5,425 nucleotides of DNA, taken from positions 1 to 5,425 of the forward strand of contig JAKAYM010000126.1 in assembly GCA_021826795.1 (NCBI GenBank), written 5' to 3'. Below the pieces are notes generated by a model that had not been told where the DNA came from, made no database searches, and saw only the letters and a list, made by a program, of their open reading frames with translations. Position 1 is the stretch's first letter; the number at the start of each line of letters is the position of its first letter. Shown here one piece after another: positions 1-5,425 of this stretch. Both the position numbers and the translations under genes were made by a program. Source of the stretch: Thermoplasmata archaeon. GTDB lineage: Archaea; Thermoplasmatota; Thermoplasmata; Thermoplasmatales; Thermoplasmataceae.

Positions 1-1235
1 TTTGCGTTTATTTTCACTATGTTGAATCTTATTGATGAAGATGCCACGGCATTGCTGATTTGATTTACAGTTTCCTCTGGATAATCTGGCCTTTTCTCTC
101 TTATTATCTTTTCCGATTCTTCAACTGCTTTTTCATATAAATCATTGACAGTGATTATATTTCCCTTTCTTGTTGACATTTTTCCACTCTCCAGAGATAC
201 GAATCCGTAAAATAGATAATCTATTTTGGAGGGAAAATCCAGATAATTATGGAGTACATAGTCGAGGTTCTTTGCATGATCTTTGTGATCCTCGCCGAGT
301 ACATCTATAACCCAGTCAAAATTTTGTGATTTAAACATATGGTATACAAGGTCTCTGGCAAAATATAGAGATGTCCCATCCTGTCTTGTCACAAATATTT
401 TTTTATCCCCGATTTCAAGGTATTTCGCATTTCCCTCGGATTTAAGTTCTTCAGATAATTGATCCATTAATGCGGCCACCTCTCCATAGAGGATAAAATT
501 GGATTCCCATACGTAAGTTGAAATGTGTATTCCAAGTTTTTCCAGAGATGCAGTAATTGATTCCAGAACTATTGATGCCGTTTTCTGTATATCACTGATT
601 AATTCCCTGTCACCCTTCTCATACCTCTCATCAAGGTCCTGTATTTCCTTTTTAATACTCTGATCCTTTTCCATGTTCGAGTATATCTTCTGATAGCCAT
701 CCAGGAGATTTTCCACGGTCATTTCCTCCCCCTTATGATATTTTACATGGCCCAGATATAGTGAAATAACCTGTTTTCCAGAATCGTTAACAAAATACTG
801 GGTGCATGATCTTGTTCCGAAACGGTTTATTATCCTGTATATTGAATCTCCTATTATTGAGTTTCTTATCCTGCCAACATGTATCGGACCAGTGGGATTT
901 GAGCTCGTATGCTCTATAAGAGCTTTAGAGGTATCCTGAAATGTGTTGGGATACATCCCGAAGGTTTCAATGGAGTCTTCAACTACGTTGAACATTTTGC
1001 CTGGTTTAATGAAAAAATTGATATAATTCCCCTGGAGCTCGATATTTTCAATGTAATCTTTATTCAGAGCGGATTTGATTTTACTGTATACCTCTTCTTT
1101 CTCATTCTGGAATTTAAAGATTTTAAGTGTGAAATCGCCGTAGTCACCATTTATATCCATGTCATTTTGAGATACACTGTATATTTTTTTGATTTCTTCA
1201 AGTAAATCCTTTTTATAATCATCAAAAAGAAGCAT
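1..1235 (-). CDS. argS: Arginyl-tRNA synthetase, C-terminal part missing (cut by window edge)
   Basis: Cytoplasmic class I aminoacyl-tRNA synthetase that charges tRNA-Arg with arginine using ATP. I translated the minus strand from the ATG at 1235-1233; the frame stays open for 411 codons to the window edge. Residues 1 to about 90 fit the N-terminal tRNA-recognition (Add-1) domain. The catalytic domain follows, with the HIGH box as HVGR (residues 119-122, after the typical SSNPTGPI) and the KMSKS loop in the archaeal/ArgRS form KMSTRKGN (352-359). The C-terminal anticodon-binding DALR domain is absent only because the window ends; full archaeal ArgRS is about 550 residues, so roughly 140 are missing. 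An in-frame stop at 1262-1260 lies upstream with no ATG between, supporting this start. No Shine-Dalgarno sequence is visible, which fits a leaderless mRNA. It is transcribed divergently from the aro genes and has no obvious functional link to them. Identification is secure. Confidence 0.96.
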   Translation of the reverse strand, partial: MLLFDDYKKDLLEEIKKIYSVSQNDMDINGDYGDFTLKIFKFQNEKEEVYSKIKSALNKDYIENIELQGNYINFFIKPGKMFNVVEDSIETFGMYPNTFQDTSKALIEHTSSNPTGPIHVGRIRNSIIGDSIYRIINRFGTRSCTQYFVNDSGKQVISLYLGHVKYHKGEEMTVENLLDGYQKIYSNMEKDQSIKKEIQDLDERYEKGDRELISDIQKTASIVLESITASLEKLGIHISTYVWESNFILYGEVAALMDQLSEELKSEGNAKYLEIGDKKIFVTRQDGTSLYFARDLVYHMFKSQNFDWVIDVLGEDHKDHAKNLDYVLHNYLDFPSKIDYLFYGFVSLESGKMSTRKGNIITVNDLYEKAVEESEKIIREKRPDYPEETVNQISNAVASSSIRFNIVKINA

Positions 1236-1259
1236 AGAATGGTAATATTCTAAATGTAG

Positions 1260-1275
1260 TTATATTTTTTTATAT
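1260..1275 (-). promoter_or_regulatory. Probable TATA box of argS
   Basis: Read on the minus strand this stretch is a run of A and TATA sequence (AAAAAATATAA near its end), centred about 29 bases upstream of the argS ATG. Archaeal TATA boxes are centred about 26 bases before the transcription start, so transcription would begin at or a few bases before the ATG, giving a leaderless or nearly leaderless mRNA. The sequence is low complexity, so the exact box is uncertain. Confidence 0.5.
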
Positions 1276-1307
1276 TGAATGAACGCTGTACCTCTACAAG
1301 CGATTGG

Positions 1308-1317
1308 TAAATATAAT
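1308..1317 (+). promoter_or_regulatory. Probable TATA box of the aro operon
   Basis: The sequence TAAATATAAT lies about 23 bases upstream of the aroB ATG. With normal archaeal spacing the mRNA would start at or next to the ATG, so aroB would be translated leaderless. This agrees with the absence of a Shine-Dalgarno sequence before aroB. It is the only TATA-like element correctly placed for the plus strand in the divergent region; the AT-rich block at 1261-1276 is too far upstream and is better assigned to argS. No operator-like inverted repeat is evident between the two promoters. Confidence 0.5.
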
Positions 1318-1335
1318 ACATTGACATTATAAAAC

Positions 1336-2394
1336 ATGGAAGTGCTGGAAAGGACCATAAACGGAAAGGATATAAAAATATACATCGGGTCCGGACTTGA
1401 AATGGAAATTAACAGGACAATGGAAAAATATAGTGGCAATATTACCTTCGTAAGTTCAGCTATAAGGAAGATATATCCAAAGAAAATCAGAGCCATAAGT
1501 TCTACAAAATCCTTTATCACGGACGGTGAAAGGGCAAAGTCCATAGCATCGCTCAATGCAGTATTCAGGAAACTGATTAGAATGGAGGTTGAACGCAATT
1601 CTTCAATTTCTTATATAGGGGGTGGAACTCTGGGGGACCTTACAGGTTACGCCGCCTCCGTTTACAAGAGAGGTGTTCATTATTTGGGAATACCGACAAC
1701 CCTGCTGGCCCAGGTGGACAGTTCCATAGGAGGCAAGAATGCCATAAATTTTATGAATATAAAAAATGTCATAGGTACGTTCTACAATCCTGAGGCAACA
1801 TTCAGCGATACAGACTTTCTTCTTAATTCAGATCCGGCACTTCTCAGGGATGGAATAGCCGAGGCAATAAAAATGGGCCTGATAATGGATGCCGGGCTTT
1901 TCAAGTATTTCACCGAAAATAACCTAGAATCCATATACTGTGAGAAGAGACTTCAGTACATAATAAAAAAAAGTACAGAAATAAAATTAAATGTTGTTTC
2001 TGATGATTTCTTTGATACAAGAAAGATTAGATATCTATTAAATTTCGGGCATTCCATAGGGCATGCGCTTGAATCATACACCGGAAATGCAATATCACAC
2101 GGAACAGCAGTTGCCAATGGCATGATACTTGAAAGCTATATAGCCTACAAGTCTGGATATTCCGGAATGCTGCATGATGAAATCAGGGATGCTGTGGCAC
2201 GTTATGGTATTCCACTGATCAACTTCAGGGAAATTGAAACAGATAAATTAATAAGTTATATGAAAAATGACAAAAAGGTTGAACGGGGCAAACTGAACAT
2301 GGTCATGCTTGGAGGAAATGGAACTTCCTCCATCGGGGAAATAGAATTTCAGCAGTTGCGCAGATACATTAATCTTTACAGGGATGGAATATGA
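1336..2394 (+). CDS. aroB: 3-dehydroquinate synthase (classical AroB type)
   Basis: Second shikimate-pathway step: a cytoplasmic NAD- and divalent-metal-dependent enzyme that cyclises DAHP to 3-dehydroquinate with loss of phosphate. The protein has 352 residues, normal for the family. The nucleotide-binding motif GGGTLGDLTG is at 95-104. The signature IPTTLLAQVDSSIGGKNAIN spans 119-138 and contains the conserved Asp128 and Lys134. Metal ligands expected from the family are Glu176 (in GIAEAIK), His239 (in NFGHSIGHALE) and His255 (in SHGTAVANGM). Lys179 and His243 are further active-site residues, and the C-terminal NDKKVERGKLNMVML block is present. An in-frame TAA at 1330-1332 makes the ATG at 1336 the first possible start. 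It is the first gene of the aro unit and overlaps aroE by 4 bases. Many euryarchaea lack this enzyme and use an alternative route, so its presence is informative. 2-deoxy-scyllo-inosose synthase and similar sugar cyclases are relatives, but the aro context decides for AroB. Confidence 0.96.
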   Translation: MEVLERTINGKDIKIYIGSGLEMEINRTMEKYSGNITFVSSAIRKIYPKKIRAISSTKSFITDGERAKSIASLNAVFRKLIRMEVERNSSISYIGGGTLGDLTGYAASVYKRGVHYLGIPTTLLAQVDSSIGGKNAINFMNIKNVIGTFYNPEATFSDTDFLLNSDPALLRDGIAEAIKMGLIMDAGLFKYFTENNLESIYCEKRLQYIIKKSTEIKLNVVSDDFFDTRKIRYLLNFGHSIGHALESYTGNAISHGTAVANGMILESYIAYKSGYSGMLHDEIRDAVARYGIPLINFREIETDKLISYMKNDKKVERGKLNMVMLGGNGTSSIGEIEFQQLRRYINLYRDGI

Positions 2395-3173
2395 AATTTT
2401 CGGGACTTATTGGTGCTCCGGTTGGGCAGTCGACTGGACAGGATATATACGGTAAAATTTTTAAAATACATGGAATAAATTCAATGTATCTTGCCATTAA
2501 TTTGCACAGAGAAAACCTTGAGGGATTTTTTGAATTTGCCAGGGAAGAAATGCTAGGTTTCAATATTACGGCTCCATACAAAGAGATCTCGGCACGGCTG
2601 GTTGATACAATGGATCGCGTAGTTTCAGCAACTGGATCGACAAACTTGGTTAAAAATATAGACGGAAAGCTGATTGGATACAATAGTGATTATGAGGGAT
2701 ATTTATTACTCCTTAAAAATAACAAAATAGAATTAGATGGTAAAAAGGTTGTAATTATGGGAACCGGTGGGGCAGCGAGAACCGTGGCATATGCCATTAA
2801 AACGAATTACAGTGCTGATATCTCTATAGCATCCAGAACACCGGGCTCAAATGTTATTCCTGGTATTGTATCCTCAAGATACGACGATATAAAAGAATAT
2901 GATATTTTAATAAACTGTACACCGCTGGGGATGTATCCTGATAAAAGAATGGCAATTACTGAGGAGAAGATATTAAACGGGATTACAGGTATAGATATTA
3001 TTTATAATCCACAGGAAACTCCTTTTTTGAAGACCGTAAAATTGAAGGGGGGTAAGGCTGTAAATGGAACGGATATGTTCATTGGACAGGGAATGGAAAC
3101 CCTGAAAAAATTATATGATGTTTCGGTGCCATATAATGAGTTCAGAACAATTTTTTATGAAAAAATAAAATAA
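2391..3173 (+). CDS. aroE: Shikimate dehydrogenase
   Basis: Reduces 3-dehydroshikimate to shikimate, normally with NADPH (step 4). At 260 residues it is slightly shorter than the usual 270-280. The substrate domain has FNITAPYK with catalytic Lys64, Asn85 (in GSTN) and GYNSDYEG with catalytic Asp100, matching Lys65, Asn86 and Asp102 of the E. coli enzyme. The Rossmann domain has MGTGGAAR (123-130), SRT (148-150) and NCTPLGM (175-181), followed by IYNPQETPFL and GTDMFIGQGME (Gln233). Two family features are altered. The HSxSP shikimate-carboxylate motif reads QSTGQ (13-17), keeping Ser14 but with Gly16 for the second serine. Only Arg149 of the two arginines that often hold the NADP phosphate is evident. 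The start codon overlaps the aroB stop (ATGA), suggesting translational coupling; a weak purine-rich GGGATGG lies at 2381-2387. A quinate/shikimate dehydrogenase variant is possible from sequence, but the context favours AroE. Confidence 0.93.
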   Translation: MKFSGLIGAPVGQSTGQDIYGKIFKIHGINSMYLAINLHRENLEGFFEFAREEMLGFNITAPYKEISARLVDTMDRVVSATGSTNLVKNIDGKLIGYNSDYEGYLLLLKNNKIELDGKKVVIMGTGGAARTVAYAIKTNYSADISIASRTPGSNVIPGIVSSRYDDIKEYDILINCTPLGMYPDKRMAITEEKILNGITGIDIIYNPQETPFLKTVKLKGGKAVNGTDMFIGQGMETLKKLYDVSVPYNEFRTIFYEKIK

Positions 3174-3181
3174 TATTATCC
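3169..3181 (+). repeat. 13-base sequence repeated after aroA (copy 1)
   Basis: AATAATATTATCC covers the aroE stop codon (TAA at 3171-3173) and the first bases of the aroE-aroK gap. The same 13 bases occur at 5286-5298, about 20 bases past the aroA stop. Both contain the palindrome ATAATATTAT and are followed closely by ACATG. In DNA this AT-rich the match may be chance. Confidence 0.3.
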
Positions 3182-3192
3182 AATGATAGTAC

Positions 3193-4011
3193 ATGATTAT
3201 TGAAACCAACGGTGGAATTTCTGTTCTTTCTGCTTTTGTAAATGGACACGGAGCTGCTGCTTCCCTTAAACTTCCCATGAATACTGAGATTACTTCTTCA
3301 GATATTGATATTTTTCCATCGCCAGAAGTGGAAAAATTAGTTCATTATATTAGGGACAGGTATATTATATCCGGAAATTATAAAATAAATGTGAGGAGTA
3401 TGATTCCGCCAGGAAATGGGCTTAAAAGCAGTAGTGCTATGGCAATATCAATTATTTTCGGGCTGTTCAAAATGAATTCTATTAATTTTTCCGATGAAGA
3501 AATTTTGAAAACCGCAGCGAAAGCATCAATTTATAACAATACATCTGTAACAGGAGCTATGGATGATCTGGCAATGTCATATTATGGTGGTTACTGCGTA
3601 ACCGACAACAGGAGTTTCACATTGCTATCCAGGCAGAAGTTGAGTGAAGACTTTATCATAATATGTACAGGAAAAAAAACTATTAAAAGCATAAATCTAG
3701 GGAATATGGACTTTTCACAATATACAAATTTCTATAGCAGGCTCGAGAGTCTTTTGTATGATGGCAAAATTTATGAATCTATGATGCTGAACGGTTGCAT
3801 TTTTGATAATGGGCACGATAGCAAAAAAATTAAAAAAATACTGGGTACCGGTGCATTTATTGCAGGAAGAAGTGGAAAGGGGCCTGCCATTTTTGGAATC
3901 TATAAGTCAAAGGAACAGATGGATAATGCCGGTGAGTTACTTTTATCTGAAGGATATAATGTTATAAAAAGTAGATTTAATAATGAAGGTATTCATATAT
4001 CTGGAAAATGA
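3193..4011 (+). CDS. aroK: Archaeal shikimate kinase, GHMP family
   Basis: Phosphorylates shikimate with ATP to shikimate 3-phosphate (step 5). The 272-residue protein belongs to the GHMP kinase superfamily (homoserine, mevalonate and galactokinase relatives), not to the bacterial P-loop AroK/AroL family. The ATP-binding motif 2 is IPPGNGLKSSSA (71-82), the form typical of archaeal shikimate kinase. The N-terminal region has the expected NGHGAAASLKL (17-27), the acidic substrate/Mg segment TGAMDDLAMSYYGG is at 120-133 (Asp124, Asp125), and the glycine-rich motif 3, GRSGKGPAIFGI, is at 225-236. The in-frame stop TAG at 3187-3189 makes the ATG at 3193 the first start. It sits 19 bases after aroE, with only a weak TGAT before the start, and overlaps aroA by 4 bases. 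GHMP homologues of this size also include homoserine kinase, but the GLKSSSA motif and position between aroE and aroA make shikimate kinase the clear choice. Two A7 runs at 3823-3838 do not disturb the frame. Confidence 0.93.
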   Translation: MIIETNGGISVLSAFVNGHGAAASLKLPMNTEITSSDIDIFPSPEVEKLVHYIRDRYIISGNYKINVRSMIPPGNGLKSSSAMAISIIFGLFKMNSINFSDEEILKTAAKASIYNNTSVTGAMDDLAMSYYGGYCVTDNRSFTLLSRQKLSEDFIIICTGKKTIKSINLGNMDFSQYTNFYSRLESLLYDGKIYESMMLNGCIFDNGHDSKKIKKILGTGAFIAGRSGKGPAIFGIYKSKEQMDNAGELLLSEGYNVIKSRFNNEGIHISGK

Positions 4012-5264
4012 ATATAAGAATAAAGAAAGGTAGCATCGGCGGAACTATTTTTTCACCATCATCAAAGAGTTTTACCCAGAGATGTGTACTTTATTCTGCA
4101 TTCTCCGGTAAGCCAGTTAAACTGAATAACATATCGTTCTCAGATGACGAAATTGTATCACTAAAAATTGCAGAAAAATGTAATGCGGTAATAAAATATG
4201 ACAGAAAAAGCATGATCATAAATCCTGATTTCAGATGCCCTGACCATCTATATGTGGGTGAATCAGGTACATCGTACCGGCTTACTATGGGACTTCTATG
4301 TGCCAGAAAATGCCGGACTTCTATAACCGGAGAACCGTCCCTGGCCACTCGCCCTATTGAAACACTCATAAATGCGCTTTCGCAGGCAGGTTCAAAGTTT
4401 CATAAAAAAGATGACGGATTTTATTCCGTGGATGGAGAGAATGCAGGTAACATTCCAGTAGAAATTGACGGTAGCGTAAGTTCCCAGTATATCAGTTCCA
4501 TGTTATTCTATTACGCAATCAAAGGTGGGGGATCATTTATTGCCAATAACACAGTATCTGTAGATTATTTAAAAATTACAGAAAGCTGCCTGGCAAATTT
4601 CGGAGTGGATGTATATAAGGTTGGCAGTCAGTATAACGTAGCCTGTGGCACACACAGTAAAAATACTTTAGATGTTGAGGGAGATTATTCATCCGCATCA
4701 TATTTTATTGTACTGGGTATTTTTACCGGGAATATTGTTATCAAAAACCTGAATTATAAGTCATTACAGCCAGACCGTAAAATAATAGAATTGATCAATG
4801 CTGCAACCGGATGCATAAATATTGAAAATACTGGAATATTCATAGGAAAGGCAGAACATGTCGGGAAAATTACATTGGATGCGGCAGTATCGCCGGATCT
4901 CGCCCCGATAGTGTCCGTAATAGGGATTTTTTCTGAAGAGGGTGTTAGGATTTATCATTATCAGCGCCTGCAGGCAAAAGAATCTAATAGATTTACTGGC
5001 ATAGTAAATATGTGCAGGAGCTTCGGTGCTGATGTGGCAGTGAATGAATCATTCATCGAAATAAGGAAAGGCCAGATAAAATCACCCAGCTATATCGAAT
5101 ATAACGACCACAGAATGATTATGAGTGCCATAATAGCAGGTGTAATCGCAGGTTCTGATACAGAATTCGGGAAATGTGAGAGTATAAATAAAAGTTATCC
5201 TGAATTTCTTAACAACCTTAAAAAAATAGGTGTTGATATATATTTTGATGCGAATTTATTTTAA
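4008..5264 (+). CDS. aroA: 3-phosphoshikimate 1-carboxyvinyltransferase (EPSP synthase)
   Basis: Transfers the enolpyruvyl group of phosphoenolpyruvate to shikimate 3-phosphate, giving EPSP (step 6; the glyphosate target). The protein has 418 residues, usual for the two-domain inverted beta-alpha barrel fold. Visible motifs, with E. coli equivalents in brackets: SSKSFTQR with Lys20, Ser21 and Arg25 (Lys22, Ser23, Arg27); GESGTSYR 84-91 with Gly87 (Gly96); ATRPIETL with Arg115 (Arg124); SVSSQYISS with Ser158, Ser159, Gln160 (169-171); GDYSSASYF; SPDLAP with catalytic Asp297 (Asp313); AKESNR with Lys324, Glu325 and Arg328 (Lys340, Glu341, Arg344); YNDHRM with Arg369 (Arg386); and NKSYPEF with Lys395 (Lys411). 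Non-consensus positions are Glu85 for the usual Asn, Asn327 for the usual Asp, and Leu92 where E. coli has Pro101. The ATGA overlap with aroK suggests translational coupling. It is the last gene of the visible unit. All main catalytic residues are kept, so it should be active. Confidence 0.96.
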   Translation: MNIRIKKGSIGGTIFSPSSKSFTQRCVLYSAFSGKPVKLNNISFSDDEIVSLKIAEKCNAVIKYDRKSMIINPDFRCPDHLYVGESGTSYRLTMGLLCARKCRTSITGEPSLATRPIETLINALSQAGSKFHKKDDGFYSVDGENAGNIPVEIDGSVSSQYISSMLFYYAIKGGGSFIANNTVSVDYLKITESCLANFGVDVYKVGSQYNVACGTHSKNTLDVEGDYSSASYFIVLGIFTGNIVIKNLNYKSLQPDRKIIELINAATGCINIENTGIFIGKAEHVGKITLDAAVSPDLAPIVSVIGIFSEEGVRIYHYQRLQAKESNRFTGIVNMCRSFGADVAVNESFIEIRKGQIKSPSYIEYNDHRMIMSAIIAGVIAGSDTEFGKCESINKSYPEFLNNLKKIGVDIYFDANLF

Positions 5265-5285
5265 GGAACCTTTAATTTAAATAAG

Positions 5286-5298
5286 AATAATATTATCC
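5286..5298 (+). repeat. 13-base sequence repeated after aroE (copy 2)
   Basis: This is identical to 3169-3181 (AATAATATTATCC) and begins 22 bases past the aroA stop codon. It may be a shared 3'-end or processing signal, or simple coincidence in AT-rich DNA. Confidence 0.3.
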
Positions 5299-5315
5299 TA
5301 CATGTAAATAAGATT

Positions 5316-5332
5316 AAAAATATATATTTTTT
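5316..5332 (+). terminator. Possible T-rich terminator of the aro operon
   Basis: A perfect A5-TATATA-T5 palindrome (5316-5331) ends in six T residues (5327-5332) about 60 bases past aroA and is followed by more T-rich sequence. Archaeal RNA polymerase commonly terminates at T-tracts without a GC hairpin, so position and composition fit. In such AT-rich DNA the evidence is mainly positional. Confidence 0.4.
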
Positions 5333-5348
5333 AATTATTATTTCAAAT

Positions 5349-5383
5349 ATTATATAAGTTATAGAATTGAAAATACTTAAATA
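5349..5383 (+). promoter_or_regulatory. TATA-like boxes for a gene to the right
   Basis: Two candidates lie here. ATTATATAAG is near 5349-5358. ACTTAAATA is at 5375-5383, with an A-rich GAAAA just before it that resembles a BRE. The second is closer to the archaeal consensus and would start transcription near 5405, implying a start codon past that point. The first would start it near 5380, which would suit the ATG at 5394. Which is used cannot be decided here. Confidence 0.35.
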
Positions 5384-5393
5384 TGGCTAAGTA

Positions 5394-5425
5394 ATGAAGA
5401 GTAGTCAACAAAACCAATCTACAGC
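5394..5425 (+). CDS. Possible start of an unidentified gene, cut by window edge
   Basis: An ATG at 5394 opens a frame of ten full codons to the window edge, reading MKSSQQNQST. The peptide is polar and too short to recognise. The only support is the ATG placed about 40 bases below a TATA-like box, in the first less AT-rich DNA after the intergenic tail. No Shine-Dalgarno sequence is seen. If the TATA box at 5375-5383 is the one used, this ATG would lie upstream of the transcript and the call would be wrong. A gene entering from the right on the minus strand is also possible. Confidence 0.2.
   Translation, partial: MKSSQQNQST

Larger units (their letters stand above)
1336..5264 (+). other. 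Shikimate-pathway operon aroB-aroE-aroK-aroA
   Basis: Four same-strand genes with junctions of -4, +19 and -4 bases are almost certainly one transcript. They cover steps 2, 4, 5 and 6 of chorismate synthesis. The unit begins at the divergent promoter region, so nothing precedes aroB on this strand within the window, and about 130 bases of AT-rich DNA follow aroA before any possible next start. Genes for steps 1, 3 and 7 are therefore not part of this visible unit. No leader peptide, T-box or attenuator is visible. Control, if any, would act at the promoter upstream of aroB. Confidence 0.85.
5265..5425. other. AT-rich intergenic tail
   Basis: Extremely AT-rich, with stop codons in every frame over most of its length. 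It holds the second copy of a 13-base sequence (5286-5298), a palindromic A/T tract ending in T6 (5316-5332), TATA-like boxes near 5350 and 5377, and one short open frame running off the right edge. No RNA gene fold is apparent. Confidence 0.7.

Noticed and set aside
909..1205. Open frame of 98 codons on the plus strand
   Set aside because: It lies wholly inside argS on the opposite strand; the hydrophobic, Phe-rich product is typical of the complement of an AT-rich gene, and it has no promoter or family resemblance.
1..1235. argS as a broken gene because no stop is present
   Set aside because: The frame is intact with both signature motifs and simply runs off the left edge of the window.
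1260..1598. Open frame of 112 codons on the minus strand
   Set aside because: It is antisense to the 5' end of aroB and to its promoter; its membrane-protein-like look comes from reading AT-rich coding DNA backwards.
2369..2683. Open frame of 104 codons on the minus strand
   Set aside because: It is antisense to the conserved aroE start region, with no recognisable motifs.
3823..3838. Two A7 runs in aroK as a possible programmed frameshift site
   Set aside because: The zero frame continues through conserved motif 3 to a stop that overlaps aroA normally, so no shift is needed; the runs simply code Lys-Lys-Ile-Lys-Lys.
4091..4369. Open frame of 92 codons on the minus strand
   Set aside because: It is antisense to conserved aroA motifs, with no independent support.
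4764..4958. Open frame of 64 codons on the minus strand
   Set aside because: It is short, antisense to aroA, and unrecognised.
5265..5425. Insertion-sequence end or non-coding RNA gene in the AT-rich tail
   Set aside because: No terminal inverted repeats, target duplication, GC-rich fold or transposase motif could be seen.

Overview
The window looks like ordinary archaeal chromosome, most likely from a Thermoplasmatales-type euryarchaeon (Ferroplasma, Acidiplasma or a relative). The DNA is AT-rich, and arginine and isoleucine are coded heavily by AGA/AGG and ATA. The start codons of the first genes lie about one TATA-to-start distance below TATA-like boxes, which suggests leaderless mRNAs. 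The shikimate kinase is the archaeal GHMP type rather than the bacterial P-loop type. The genus is an inference; nothing in the window proves it.

Layout. Positions 1-1235 (minus strand) hold the first 411 codons of an arginyl-tRNA synthetase whose 3' end lies outside the window. A 100-bp divergent intergenic region (1236-1335) carries one TATA-like element for each direction. From 1336 to 5264 (plus strand) four shikimate-pathway genes form a tight unit in the order aroB, aroE, aroK, aroA. The aroB/aroE and aroK/aroA pairs overlap by 4 bases (ATGA); aroE and aroK are 19 bases apart. Positions 5265-5425 are very AT-rich, with a probable T-rich terminator, one or two further TATA-like boxes and possibly the first codons of another gene.

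How the genes work together. AroB makes 3-dehydroquinate from DAHP (step 2), AroE reduces 3-dehydroshikimate to shikimate (step 4), AroK phosphorylates shikimate (step 5), and AroA joins shikimate 3-phosphate with phosphoenolpyruvate to give EPSP (step 6). Steps 1 (DAHP synthase), 3 (dehydroquinate dehydratase, aroD) and 7 (chorismate synthase, aroC) are not encoded here and must be elsewhere if the pathway is complete. The combination is a mosaic: a classical bacterial-type AroB, which many euryarchaea replace with a different route, together with an archaeal GHMP kinase.

I found no mobile element, CRISPR array, RNA gene or novel multi-gene system. The points most worth a second look are the altered shikimate-binding motif of AroE, several non-consensus positions in AroA, and the incomplete gene set of the operon.
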